Source: RPQJ01 sp035554635 (GTDB lineage: Bacteria > Pseudomonadota > Gammaproteobacteria > Steroidobacterales > Steroidobacteraceae). From it: 64,000 bases of DNA. Positions 16,979 to 25,118 of the stretch are shown here, piece by piece (the first letter of the stretch is position 1; every line of letters starts with the position of its first letter). The notes under the pieces were generated by a model, which was not told the DNA's origin, made no database searches, and worked only from the letters and a program-made list of their open reading frames with translations. The stretch lies in NCBI GenBank assembly GCA_035554635.1, contig DATMIB010000262.1:1-64000 (forward strand). The letters run 5' to 3'. The translations under genes were made by a program, and so were the position numbers.

Positions 16979-17883
16979 GCGCGGGGTCGCTTCACGCCGG
17001 CGTGGAGCGCTACCTCTCGAGCCTGCGGCACGAGCGCCAGCTCTCGCCGCACACGGCCAGCAACTACGGGCGCGACCTCGCCGCACTGCTCGACTACTGC
17101 AGCACGAACGCCGTCACGGCGTGGACGCAGCTCGACTCGCAGCACCTGCGCATGTTTGCGGCGCGAGAACACCGGCGCGGCCTGTCGCCGCGCAGCATCC
17201 AGCGGCGGCTTTCGGCCTGTCGCGGGCTGTTCCGGCACCTGATCCGCGAAGGCGAGCTCAAGAGCGACCCGTCGGGCGACGTGCGCGCGCCCAAGGTGCG
17301 CAAGCGACTGCCCGTGCCACTCGACGTCGACGCGATGTCGCGCCTGCTCTCGTTCCGCACCGACGAAAGCCTTGGCATCCGCGACAAGGCGATCATGGAG
17401 CTGTTCTATTCGTCCGGCCTGCGCCTGGCGGAATTGCTCGGCCTGACGCTCGACAGGCTGGACCTGCGCAGCCGCGAGGTGAGAGTGCTCGGCAAGGGGA
17501 ACAAGGAGCGCATCGTCCCGGTCGGGCGTGAAGCAGCCGTGGCCATCGAGCGCTGGCTCGCCGAACGCGCGGCGCTTGCCGACGTCGACGAACGCGCGGT
17601 GTTCGTCGGCGTCAACGGCCGCCGGCTCGGGCCGCGGATCGTGCAACGGCGCATTGCGCGCTGGGCCCGGCTGCAGGGCCTGCCGCAGCACGTGCACCCG
17701 CACATGTTCCGGCACTCGTTCGCATCGCACCTGCTCGAGTCGTCGCAGGACTTGCGCGCCGTGCAGGAACTGCTCGGCCACGCGAACATCAGCACGACGC
17801 AGGTCTACACCCACCTTGATTTCCAGCACCTGGCCCGCATCTACGACGCGGCCCACCCCAGGGCGAGGAAGAAGAGAGTCTAG
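16975..17883 (+). CDS. xerC: tyrosine recombinase XerC
   Basis: A 302-residue site-specific recombinase which, with XerD, resolves chromosome dimers at dif. All catalytic residues are present: Arg150, Lys174, His243, Arg246, His269 and the nucleophile Tyr278. The N-terminal SAM-like core-binding domain spans about residues 5-95. It is the housekeeping enzyme, not a phage integrase. Its last codons and stop (RV-stop) lie inside the left arm of the heptad inverted repeat that follows, so the C terminus may have been set by insertion of that element. Confidence 0.95.
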   Translation: MSAGSLHAGVERYLSSLRHERQLSPHTASNYGRDLAALLDYCSTNAVTAWTQLDSQHLRMFAAREHRRGLSPRSIQRRLSACRGLFRHLIREGELKSDPSGDVRAPKVRKRLPVPLDVDAMSRLLSFRTDESLGIRDKAIMELFYSSGLRLAELLGLTLDRLDLRSREVRVLGKGNKERIVPVGREAAVAIERWLAERAALADVDERAVFVGVNGRRLGPRIVQRRIARWARLQGLPQHVHPHMFRHSFASHLLESSQDLRAVQELLGHANISTTQVYTHLDFQHLARIYDAAHPRARKKRV

Positions 17884-18054
17884 AGTTCAGAGTTCAGAGT
17901 TTAGAGTCTGGTCGGAGGCGCTGCGCCCCCGCGGACGACTGCCGATTCTGACTCTTGATCGTGACGTCTGATGCCAGCTTCCGATTCCGACTTCCGATTC
18001 CGACTTCCGATTCCGACTAGACTCTAGACTCTAGACTCTAGACTCTTGGCTCTT
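17874..18054. repeat. heptad inverted-repeat element between xerC and hslV (locus A)
   Basis: The left arm (about 17874-17916) is five seven-base units near AGAGTCT, then GGTCGGA. The right arm (about 18012-18053) is, in reverse complement, four exact AGAGTCT units followed by AGTCGGA, so the arms pair. The core GTCGGAGGCGC is at 17911-17921. The interior holds further degenerate heptads and a 13-bp tandem repeat. The unit length of 7 and the arm/core plan recur at 18609 and 61725. I do not recognise a named family. Confidence 0.85.
17979..18017. repeat. three perfect 13-bp tandem repeats
   Basis: TTCCGATTCCGAC occurs at 17979-17991, 17992-18004 and 18005-18017 with no mismatch, within the interior of locus A. 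The last copy runs into the right heptad arm; a single related copy precedes the right arm of locus B. Confidence 0.9.
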
Positions 18055-18074
18055 ACCGCTTGCCACTGACTCCA

Positions 18075-18608
18075 ATGAGCTTCGATCCCCACGGCACCAC
18101 GATCCTCTGTGTCCGGCGCGACGGCCGCATCGCCATGGGTGGCGACGGCCAGGTCACGCTCGGCAACACCGTCATGAAGAGCAACGCGCGCAAGGTGCGG
18201 CGGCTGCACGAGGGCAAGGTCATCGCAGGCTTTGCCGGCGGCACCGCCGACGCATTCACGCTGTTCGAGCGCTTCGAGTCGAAGCTGCAGCAGTACGGCA
18301 ACCTGACACGCGCGGCGATCGAACTGGCCAAAGACTGGCGCAGCGACCGCAGCCTGCGCCGGCTCGAGGCGCTGCTGCTGGTCGCGGACCCGTCGCATTC
18401 GCTGATGATCTCGGGCAACGGCGACGTGATCGAGCCCGAGCACGACCTCGTCGCGGTCGGCTCCGGCGGCCCGTTCGCACAGGCCGCGGCGCTCGCGCTG
18501 CTACAGAACACGGAGCTCGACGCGCGCGCGATCGTCGAGCGGGCGCTCGGCATCGCGGCCGACATCTGCATCTACACCAACCGCAACATGACGATCGAGG
18601 AGCTCTAG
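18075..18608 (+). CDS. hslV: ATP-dependent protease subunit HslV
   Basis: A 177-residue proteasome-type peptidase that forms the dodecameric core of HslUV in the cytosol. The N-terminal nucleophile is expected to be Thr8: the protein begins MSFDPHG before TTILCVRRDG, so a seven-residue propeptide must be removed, unlike the E. coli protein where only Met precedes Thr. The conserved MGGDGQVTLG and AVGSGGPFAQAAA segments are intact. ATG 18075 is chosen over TTG 18060. It lies between two heptad elements. Confidence 0.95.
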   Translation: MSFDPHGTTILCVRRDGRIAMGGDGQVTLGNTVMKSNARKVRRLHEGKVIAGFAGGTADAFTLFERFESKLQQYGNLTRAAIELAKDWRSDRSLRRLEALLLVADPSHSLMISGNGDVIEPEHDLVAVGSGGPFAQAAALALLQNTELDARAIVERALGIAADICIYTNRNMTIEEL

Positions 18609-18720
18609 GAAGAGTTCAGAGTCTAGAGTCTAGAGTTCAGTAGGAGGCGCGCTGCGCCCTGGCCGCCAAAGGCGGCCTCCGATTCCGACTAGACTCTAGA
18701 CTCTGAACTCGGAACTCTTC
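18609..18720. repeat. heptad inverted-repeat element between hslV and hslU (locus B)
   Basis: The element starts on the base after the hslV stop and ends 9 nt before hslU. The left arm 18609-18640 and right arm 18690-18720 (reverse complement GAAGAGTTC then heptads AGAGTCT) pair over about 31 bp with few mismatches. Core-like GGAGGCGC is at 18643-18650, and a perfect inner hairpin GGCCGCC-AAA-GGCGGCC is at 18661-18677. RNA across it would fold into a long nested stem between two genes that are normally cotranscribed. Confidence 0.85.
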
Positions 18721-18729
18721 CCCTTCCCC

Positions 18730-20094
18730 ATGTCCTCCATGACCCCCCGCGAAATCGTCCAGGAACTGGACAAGCACATCGTCGGCCAGGCGCAGGCCAA
18801 GCGCGCCGTCGCGATCGCCCTGCGCAACCGCTGGCGCCGCATGCAGGTAGGCGAACCGCTGCGCGCCGAGATCACGCCGAAGAACATCCTGATGATCGGC
18901 CCGACCGGCGTCGGCAAGACCGAAATCGCACGTCGCCTCGCGCGGCTCGCGAATGCGCCGTTCATCAAGGTCGAGGCCACCAAGTTCACCGAGGTCGGCT
19001 ACGTCGGCCGCGAGGTCGACTCGATCATCAAGGACCTCGTCGACATCGCCGTGAAGATGACGCGCGAGCAGGAGATGGACAAGGTGCGCCACCGCGCGAT
19101 GGACGCGGCCGAGGAACGGATCCTCGACGGCCTGCTGCCCCGACCGCGTTCGACCGACCCGACCGTCGGCTTCGGGCTGCGACAGGAGGAGTCCGCGCCG
19201 CCGCCGCGCGACAATGACACGCGCCAGCGCTTCCGCAAGATGCTGCGCGAAGGGCAGCTCGACGAGCGCGAGATCGAAATCGAGCTGCGGGCCGTACCGC
19301 CGAACGTCGAGATCATGGCGCCGCCCGGCATGGAGGAGCTCTCGCAGCAACTGCAGGGCATGTTCTCGAGCCTAGGCGGCGGTGGCCGCACGCGTTCGCG
19401 CCGGCTCAAGGTCAGCGAGGCGTTCAAGCTGCTGACCGAGGAGGAGGCGGCGAAGCTCGTCAACGAAGAGGAGCTCAAGACGCAGGCGCTGCGCAATGCC
19501 GAGCAGAACGGCATCGTCTTCATCGACGAGATCGACAAGATCGCGCGCCGGCAGGACACCGTCGCCGGTGCCGACGTGTCGCGCGAGGGGGTCCAGCGCG
19601 ACCTGCTGCCGCTGGTCGAGGGCAGCACGGTCAACACCAAGTACGGCATGGTGAAGACCGATCACATCCTGTTCATTGCCTCGGGCGCGTTCCACATGTC
19701 GAAGCCGTCGGACCTGATCCCGGAGCTGCAGGGCCGCCTGCCGATCCGCGTCGAGCTCGAGGCGCTCAAGGTCGAAGACTTCGTGCGAATCCTGACCGAG
19801 CCCGACGCCTCGCTCTGCACGCAGTACGGTGCCCTGCTCGAGACCGAGGGCGTCCGGCTGCGTTTCGACGCATCGGGCGTGCGGCGGCTCGCCGAGGTCG
19901 CCTTCGACGTCAACCAGCGCACCGAGAACATCGGCGCGCGACGGCTGCACACCGTGATGGAGCGGCTGCTCGAATCGATCAGCTTCGAAGCCTCCGACCG
20001 CTCGGGGTCGGAACTCGTCGTCGATCGCGCCTACGTCGACGCGAGTCTCGGCGAGCTGGCGAAGGACGAAGATCTCGCGAGGTACATCCTGTGA
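18730..20094 (+). CDS. hslU: ATP-dependent protease ATPase subunit HslU
   Basis: A 454-residue AAA+ unfoldase that caps HslV. Walker A GPTGVGKT is at residues 57-64, followed by the pore-loop GYVGREVD; an intermediate I-domain spans about residues 110-240; Walker B is VFIDEIDKIARRQD, and the C-terminal tail LAKDEDLARYIL, which inserts into HslV, is intact. ATG 18730 is used; ATG 18739 is an alternative. The pyrimidine-rich leader is the edge of heptad locus B. DUF971 is coupled downstream by a GTGA overlap. Confidence 0.96.
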   Translation: MSSMTPREIVQELDKHIVGQAQAKRAVAIALRNRWRRMQVGEPLRAEITPKNILMIGPTGVGKTEIARRLARLANAPFIKVEATKFTEVGYVGREVDSIIKDLVDIAVKMTREQEMDKVRHRAMDAAEERILDGLLPRPRSTDPTVGFGLRQEESAPPPRDNDTRQRFRKMLREGQLDEREIEIELRAVPPNVEIMAPPGMEELSQQLQGMFSSLGGGGRTRSRRLKVSEAFKLLTEEEAAKLVNEEELKTQALRNAEQNGIVFIDEIDKIARRQDTVAGADVSREGVQRDLLPLVEGSTVNTKYGMVKTDHILFIASGAFHMSKPSDLIPELQGRLPIRVELEALKVEDFVRILTEPDASLCTQYGALLETEGVRLRFDASGVRRLAEVAFDVNQRTENIGARRLHTVMERLLESISFEASDRSGSELVVDRAYVDASLGELAKDEDLARYIL

Positions 20095-20510
20095 CCGCCC
20101 CGACGAATCCTGAGACCGTTGCCGCCTACTGGGCCGCGCGCACACCGCTCGAACTGAAGCTGCGCCGCAAGTCGCGCGTGCTCGAGGTCGTCTTCGACGA
20201 CGGCATGCGGTTCGAGCTCTCGTTCGAGTACCTGCGCGTCTATTCGCCGTCGGCCGAGGTCCGTGGACACGGTCCGGGCCAGGAAACGCTGCAGCTGGGC
20301 AAGCACAACGTGCTGATCAACTCGGTCGACCCGGTCGGCAACTACGCCGTGCGGCTGGCGTTCGACGACGGCCATGACTCGGGACTCTACGCCTGGGCCT
20401 ACCTCTACGAGCTCGGCGCCACGCACGCCGACAAGTGGCAACACTACCTCGACCGGATGGCCAAGCTCGGCATCCCGTACCCGACGCCGGTGCCGAAGAA
20501 ACTCGGGTAG
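20091..20510 (+). CDS. DUF971 domain-containing protein
   Basis: A 139-residue single DUF971 domain, the beta-rich module also found at the N terminus of gamma-butyrobetaine hydroxylase; LRVYSPSAEVRGHG and LYAWAYLYELG are typical. The free-standing form is common in proteobacteria, often next to hslU or ubiE as here. Function unknown; members have been linked to iron-sulfur or metal handling only by homology. GTG 20091 overlaps the hslU stop. Confidence 0.9.
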   Translation: MTAPTNPETVAAYWAARTPLELKLRRKSRVLEVVFDDGMRFELSFEYLRVYSPSAEVRGHGPGQETLQLGKHNVLINSVDPVGNYAVRLAFDDGHDSGLYAWAYLYELGATHADKWQHYLDRMAKLGIPYPTPVPKKLG

Positions 20511-20582
20511 CCCGGCCCCGGACGCCGTCGCGCGGTTTGCCCGGCTCGGTCGGGCACGGAACCGCGTAGAATGACGGGCCCC

Positions 20583-21371
20583 ATGAACGAAAACTCTTCC
20601 GCGAAGCCCGCGCGCCCGACGACGGATGCCCCCGGGTCGGTCGACTTCGGCTACGAGCAGGTCCCGGCCCACGAAAAGGCACGTCGCGTCCGCGCCGTGT
20701 TCGATTCCGTCGCCGACAAGTACGACATCATGAACGACCTGATGTCGGCCGGCGTGCACCGGCTCTGGAAGCGCCACACGCTGGGCCAGACCGGCCTGCG
20801 CCCCGGCCAGTGGGCGCTCGACGTCGCGGGCGGCACGGGCGACCTCGCGACGGGCATGGCGCGACAGGTCGGCGAGAACGGCCTCGTCGTGCTTTCGGAC
20901 ATCAACCAGGCGATGCTCGAGGTCGGTCGCGACCGGCTGCTCGACCGCGGCCTGCTGCGCAACGTGCGCTTTTCGCTCGCCAATGCCGAATGCCTGCCGT
21001 TCGCCGACGAGACCTTCGACTGCGTCACGATCGGCTTCGGCCTGCGCAACGTCACCGACAAGCCGGCGGCTCTCGCCTCGATGCGACGCGTGCTCAGGCC
21101 GGGTGGCCGGCTGCTGATCCTCGAGTTCTCGAAGCCGGTGTTCCCGGGCCTCAAGCCGGTCTACGACGCCTATTCGTTCAGCGTGCTGCCCTGGCTGGGG
21201 GCCCGGATCGCGAACGACCCGGAAAGCTATCGTTACCTCGCCGAATCGATTCGCCGCTTCCCCGACCAGGAGACGCTGGTCGGCATGATGCGCGACGCCG
21301 GGCTCGAGGACTGCCGCTACGAAAACCTCACCGGCGGGATCGTCGCGCTGCACAAGGGGTTCCGGTATTGA
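20583..21371 (+). CDS. ubiE: demethylmenaquinone/ubiquinone C-methyltransferase UbiE
   Basis: A 262-residue SAM-dependent methyltransferase that C-methylates the quinone ring. The SAM motif LDVAGGTGDLA is clear, with ubiE signatures FDSVADKYDIMNDLMS and GFGLRNVTD and a C terminus TGGIVALHKGFRY. I choose ATG 20583; ATG 20571 overlaps TAGAAT (20567-20572), a good -10-like hexamer that would leave only a four-base leader. ubiJ starts in its stop codon (TTGA). Confidence 0.95.
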   Translation: MNENSSAKPARPTTDAPGSVDFGYEQVPAHEKARRVRAVFDSVADKYDIMNDLMSAGVHRLWKRHTLGQTGLRPGQWALDVAGGTGDLATGMARQVGENGLVVLSDINQAMLEVGRDRLLDRGLLRNVRFSLANAECLPFADETFDCVTIGFGLRNVTDKPAALASMRRVLRPGGRLLILEFSKPVFPGLKPVYDAYSFSVLPWLGARIANDPESYRYLAESIRRFPDQETLVGMMRDAGLEDCRYENLTGGIVALHKGFRY

Positions 21372-21997
21372 GCGCGAGTCCGCTCCACGCGCTGCTCGGG
21401 CAGCTCGCGACGGTGCTGAACCGCAACGTCGCGCAGTCCGAGCGCGCCACGCAACTGGCACGGCAACTCGAGGGTCGCGTGCTCGGGCTCACGCTCGAAG
21501 GCACGCCGATCACGCTGTTTTTCCGCCTGACCGACGGACGCGTCACGATCGACACGCGGCACGACGGTGCGACGGATGCGAGCCTTTCGGGCACGCCGCT
21601 CGGGCTGCTCTCGCTCGCGGGCCCCGGCGCCGCCGATCGCATGCGCAGCGCCGGCATCCGCATCAGCGGTGATGCCGAGGTCGCGCAGCGGTTCCAGGGC
21701 CTGTTGCAGCAGGCGCAACCCGATTTCGAGGAAGAGCTGGCGCGCGTCGTCGGCGACGTCGCGGCGCACCAGGTGGCCAACGTCGCCCGCGGCCTGCTCG
21801 ACTGGGGTCGCAAGGCCGCCGACTCCTTCTCGATGAACGTGGCGGAGTACCTGCAGGAAGAAGGACGCGACGTGCCGTCGCGCGTCGAGCTCGAGGATTT
21901 CCTCGAGGCCGTCGACCACCTGCGCGAAGCCGCCGACCGCTTCGAGGCGCGCGTCGCGCGTCTCGAGGCCCAGCGCCGCAGCCAACCAGAGGAATAG
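21368..21997 (+). CDS. ubiJ: ubiquinone biosynthesis accessory factor UbiJ
   Basis: A 209-residue protein with an N-terminal SCP2 lipid-binding domain (about residues 15-115) and a helical C-terminal part with a coiled coil (about 165-200) for contact with UbiK. UbiJ scaffolds the ubiquinone enzyme complex and carries the hydrophobic quinone intermediates. The start is TTG 21368 overlapping the ubiE stop, giving MSASPLHALLGQLATVLNR. The ubiE-ubiJ-ubiB order is the gammaproteobacterial one. Confidence 0.92.
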   Translation: MSASPLHALLGQLATVLNRNVAQSERATQLARQLEGRVLGLTLEGTPITLFFRLTDGRVTIDTRHDGATDASLSGTPLGLLSLAGPGAADRMRSAGIRISGDAEVAQRFQGLLQQAQPDFEEELARVVGDVAAHQVANVARGLLDWGRKAADSFSMNVAEYLQEEGRDVPSRVELEDFLEAVDHLREAADRFEARVARLEAQRRSQPEE

Positions 21998-22064
21998 GCC
22001 GGAACGGTTCGCGGGCGACGCACGGCCACTCGTCGCCTTCACCTGCACCAGCCATCGACCACGC

Positions 22065-23699
22065 ATGCGCCCACGCGTCGCCACTCGCCTGCTCGACATC
22101 CAGCGCGTGCTCGTGCGGCACGGCCTCGACGAAATCATCCTCGCGACGCACCTGTTCCGGCCGTTGCGCTTTGCGTTCTACCTGTCGCCCGCGACCTGGT
22201 TCGAGCGCAGGAAGGGCGGCCCGCGCGCCGAGCGCATCCGGCTGGCGCTCGAGGAGCTAGGACCGATCTTCGTCAAGTTCGGCCAGGCGCTCTCGACCCG
22301 TCGCGACCTGCTGCCACCGGACCTCGCCGACGAACTCGCCAAGCTGCAGGACCGCGTCCCGCCGTTCCCGGTCGCGGAAGCCAAGGCGATCATCGCCAAC
22401 GCCTACGGCCGCCCCGCCGAGGAAGTGTTCGAACGCTTCGACGACGAGCCGCTCGCGGCCGCCTCGATCGCGCAGGTGCACACGGCGAAGCTGCGCACCG
22501 GCGAGGAGGTCGTCGTCAAGGTCGTGCGTCCGGGCGTGCGCGAAAAGATCGAACGCGACCTCGAGGTCATGTACGTGCTCGCGCAGCTCGCGCGCGACTA
22601 CTCGAAGGAAGGCCATCGCCTGCGGCCGCTCGAGGTCGTCGCCGAATACGAGCGCACGATCCTCGACGAGCTCGACCTGATGCGGGAGGCCGCAAACGCG
22701 GCGCAGCTCAAGCGCAATTTCGGCGACTCGCCGCTGCTGTACGTGCCGCAGGTGCACTGGGACTACTGCCGCTCCGACGTGATGGTCATGGAGCGCATCC
22801 ACGGCGTGCTGGTCAACGACATGCCCGAGCTGCACCGGCGCAAGGTCAACATCCAGCGGCTGGCCGAAAACGGCGTGGAGATCTTTTTCACGCAGGTGTT
22901 CCGGCACAATTTCTTCCACGCCGACATGCACCCCGGCAACATCTTCATCCAGACGCAGGACCCCGAGCACCCGGTCTACGCGGCGGTGGATTTCGGCATC
23001 GTCGGCACGCTCGACTCGCGCGACCAGCACTACCTCGCCGAGAACTTCCTGGCCTTCTTCGACCGCGACTACAACCGCGTCGCGCGCCTGCACGTCGACT
23101 CGGGCTGGGTGCCGGCCGACACGCGGGTCGAGGAGCTCGAGGGGGCGGTGCGCACGGTCTGTGAGCCGATCTTCAACAAGCCGCTCGACGAGATCTCGTT
23201 CGCGGTCGTGCTGATGCGCCTGTTCGAGATCGCACGCCGCTTCGACATGCGCGTGCAGCCGCAACTGCTGCTGCTGCAGAAGACCATGCTGCAGATCGAA
23301 GGGCTCGGACGGCAGCTCTACCCGCAGCTCGACCTCTGGAAGACCGCGCAGCCGATCCTGCAGGAATGGGCGTCGGACCGCTTCAGCGGCCGCAGTTTCG
23401 CCGAGCAGTTCCGGCGCCAGCTGCCCGACCTCAACGAAGCCGTGCGCACGCTGCCGCAGGTGCTGCAGCAGATGATCCAGAAGGCCGGCGAAGGCACGCT
23501 GCGCATCCGCGTCGACCGCGCGCCGTACGAAGACCTGCGGCGCGAGATCCGCGAAGACGGCCGGCGCCGCGACCAGACCCTGATCGGCGCGGTCGTGCTG
23601 CTCGCGGGCATCGTCTGGCTCGGCGTGCGTGCGGACTGGGTGCCGGGCGCGATCCTGACCGCGGCGGGCCTGCTGGGCGTGATCCTCGCGCGACGCTAG
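22065..23699 (+). CDS. ubiB: ubiquinone biosynthesis protein kinase-like UbiB
   Basis: A 544-residue atypical kinase/ATPase of the ABC1/ADCK family needed for ubiquinone synthesis. The signature K-x-GQ motif is in FVKFGQALSTRRDLLP, the ATP lysine in VVVKVVRPG, the catalytic loop FFHADMHPGN and the DFGIVGTLD metal motif are intact. Two C-terminal transmembrane helices (about residues 500-540) anchor it to the inner membrane. It starts 67 nt after ubiJ. Confidence 0.95.
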   Translation: MRPRVATRLLDIQRVLVRHGLDEIILATHLFRPLRFAFYLSPATWFERRKGGPRAERIRLALEELGPIFVKFGQALSTRRDLLPPDLADELAKLQDRVPPFPVAEAKAIIANAYGRPAEEVFERFDDEPLAAASIAQVHTAKLRTGEEVVVKVVRPGVREKIERDLEVMYVLAQLARDYSKEGHRLRPLEVVAEYERTILDELDLMREAANAAQLKRNFGDSPLLYVPQVHWDYCRSDVMVMERIHGVLVNDMPELHRRKVNIQRLAENGVEIFFTQVFRHNFFHADMHPGNIFIQTQDPEHPVYAAVDFGIVGTLDSRDQHYLAENFLAFFDRDYNRVARLHVDSGWVPADTRVEELEGAVRTVCEPIFNKPLDEISFAVVLMRLFEIARRFDMRVQPQLLLLQKTMLQIEGLGRQLYPQLDLWKTAQPILQEWASDRFSGRSFAEQFRRQLPDLNEAVRTLPQVLQQMIQKAGEGTLRIRVDRAPYEDLRREIREDGRRRDQTLIGAVVLLAGIVWLGVRADWVPGAILTAAGLLGVILARR

Positions 23700-23841
23700 G
23701 CGCCGGCGCCGCCCGCGGCTGAATTTATTGCACGAGCGCCGCGCGGTTCGTGCGCCGTGTCGCCAAACGCCGACGGTCATGCACGCGAACGCTCGCAGGC
23801 AGCGGCGGTCACAGATGAACCCAACCAAGGAGGGTTACACC

Positions 23842-24132
23842 ATGCGCATGACCAAGCTGGCCGCAGTCGTTACGTCCGTGCTGTTCGGTGCGGCGCTGGC
23901 CCACGCCGGCGACGACAAGATGGGCAAGGACAAGTTCACGGCCGCCGACTCGAACCACGACGGCTCGATCACGCTGGCCGAGGCCCAGACGGGCATGCCG
24001 ACGCTCGCGGCGAAGTTCTCGTCCGTGGACACGAACGGCGACGGCAAGATTTCGGCCGACGAGTTTGGCGCCTATCACAAGGGCAAGGCGATGGAGGCCG
24101 ACGAGGCCACTACGCCGCCGACGGACAAGTAA
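23842..24132 (+). CDS. exported EF-hand calcium-binding protein
   Basis: A 96-residue secreted protein: signal peptide about 1-22 (cut after AHA) and two EF-hand loops, DSNHDGSITLAE and DTNGDGKISADE, both with full Ca-ligand patterns. The tail is polar and acidic. ATG 23842 is fixed by AAGGAGG 9 nt upstream, a very strong ribosome site that suggests high expression. Probably a periplasmic calcium buffer or sensor. A strong terminator follows. Confidence 0.88.
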   Translation: MRMTKLAAVVTSVLFGAALAHAGDDKMGKDKFTAADSNHDGSITLAEAQTGMPTLAAKFSSVDTNGDGKISADEFGAYHKGKAMEADEATTPPTDK

Positions 24133-24252
24133 CGGTCCGGCCGCACGGAACCCGAGCCGACCGGAATCCAGGATCCCGGGACGCGGCGACGCGGAAAGCC
24201 GCGTTGGTCGCTCGCCGTAGCGCAACGGCAGGTTCGTGTGACATCGCTCGAG

Positions 24253-24288
24253 GCACCCGGCGTGCATACGTGCGCCGGGTGCTTTCTT
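24253..24288 (+). terminator. rho-independent terminator after the EF-hand gene
   Basis: Stem GCACCCGGCG / CGCCGGGTGC around a 10-nt loop, then TTTCTT. It lies about 120 nt after the EF-hand stop and before the convergent gene at 24364. The stretch 24133-24252 shows nothing else I can support. Confidence 0.85.
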
Positions 24289-24363
24289 GTGAGCGAAGAC
24301 CCGCGCGGCGGGCCACGTCGATCCACCGCCCCGATCGAGCGGCGCGGACCCCGCCGGCTGTCG

Positions 24364-25086
24364 TCATTCCCTGACCTCGATCCAGGTCGCACGCGCTCGC
24401 GCGCACAACTCTCCTTCGCCGTCGAAGATTGCCGTGCCGCAATGGTGCTTGCGCCCCTCGGCACCGAGTTTCCAGCCGATGACGGTGCAGGGTTCGCCGA
24501 CACGGACGCGCCGATCGACGTGCGCCTGCATTTCCCCGAGCAGCATCTTGCGCGGCGCCTGCTCGACCAGCGCGAAGTAGCCCGGACAGTCGAGCGCGGC
24601 CCAGTGGTACTCGACGGCGACCTTGCCGTCGCCGCCGTCCAGGTCGTCGGCGGGAATCCAGGGGCCGGCAACCAGTCCCGAATCGAGCAGTCCCGGAAAG
24701 ATCCGCAAGCCGTCGCCGCGACGCCGGTGCGGGCCACAGACGAAGCAATCCGGAAAATTGTGCTGCTTGAAGCCGACGTAGTGCTGCGAGGCCCACACCG
24801 CCTGCACGTACGGGGGCGATTGCGGCACGTCGAGCTCCAGGTGCGCCGCGGTCGCCGTCGCGATGCGCAGCTCACCGTCCTGCAGCAGGAAGGAGCCCGG
24901 CGTCTCCCCCGGTAGCAGTGTCAGTTCGCGCTCGAGCGGCGGCGGCGCGAGCAACCGCACCCGCACGTCCTCGCCCGACGCCACCGCCAACGCGCCGCAC
25001 ACATACCCGCCGTTGCCCGAGTCGGGCGGGCCATTGAAACGCCGCGCGATCGTCAGGCGCGACCTGCCGTTGCCTTGCTCATCCAT
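24364..25086 (-). CDS. hotdog-fold thioesterase-like hypothetical protein
   Basis: A 240-residue protein with no motif I can name with certainty. The N-terminal FNGPPDSGNGGYVCGALA and the second-half KVAVEYHWAALDCPGYFAL look like two hotdog halves of an acyl-CoA thioesterase-like fold, each with a Gly-rich turn before the central helix. Between them is a CFVCGPHRRRGDGL segment with two cysteines that could bind metal. No signal peptide or membrane segment. It is followed downstream on the minus strand by the EF-hand terminator region; upstream is a DUF2007 gene. Function unknown. Confidence 0.65.
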   Translation of the reverse strand: MDEQGNGRSRLTIARRFNGPPDSGNGGYVCGALAVASGEDVRVRLLAPPPLERELTLLPGETPGSFLLQDGELRIATATAAHLELDVPQSPPYVQAVWASQHYVGFKQHNFPDCFVCGPHRRRGDGLRIFPGLLDSGLVAGPWIPADDLDGGDGKVAVEYHWAALDCPGYFALVEQAPRKMLLGEMQAHVDRRVRVGEPCTVIGWKLGAEGRKHHCGTAIFDGEGELCARARATWIEVRE

Positions 25087-25118
25087 CGTTGCTCAGTCCT
25101 CGGCGCAAGCCTGCGCCG

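Noticed and set aside
16975..17883. Phage or integron integrase at xerC
   Set aside because: All XerC-specific features and the dapF-DUF484-xerC-hslV context identify the housekeeping recombinase; no attachment site or cargo follows.
17874..18054. CRISPR-like array
   Set aside because: The repeated unit is only 7 bp with no unique spacers of constant length, and no cas gene is nearby.
24133..24252. Possible tRNA or small RNA after the EF-hand gene
   Set aside because: No cloverleaf, anticodon arm or CCA-type end could be found; only the terminator hairpin downstream is convincing.
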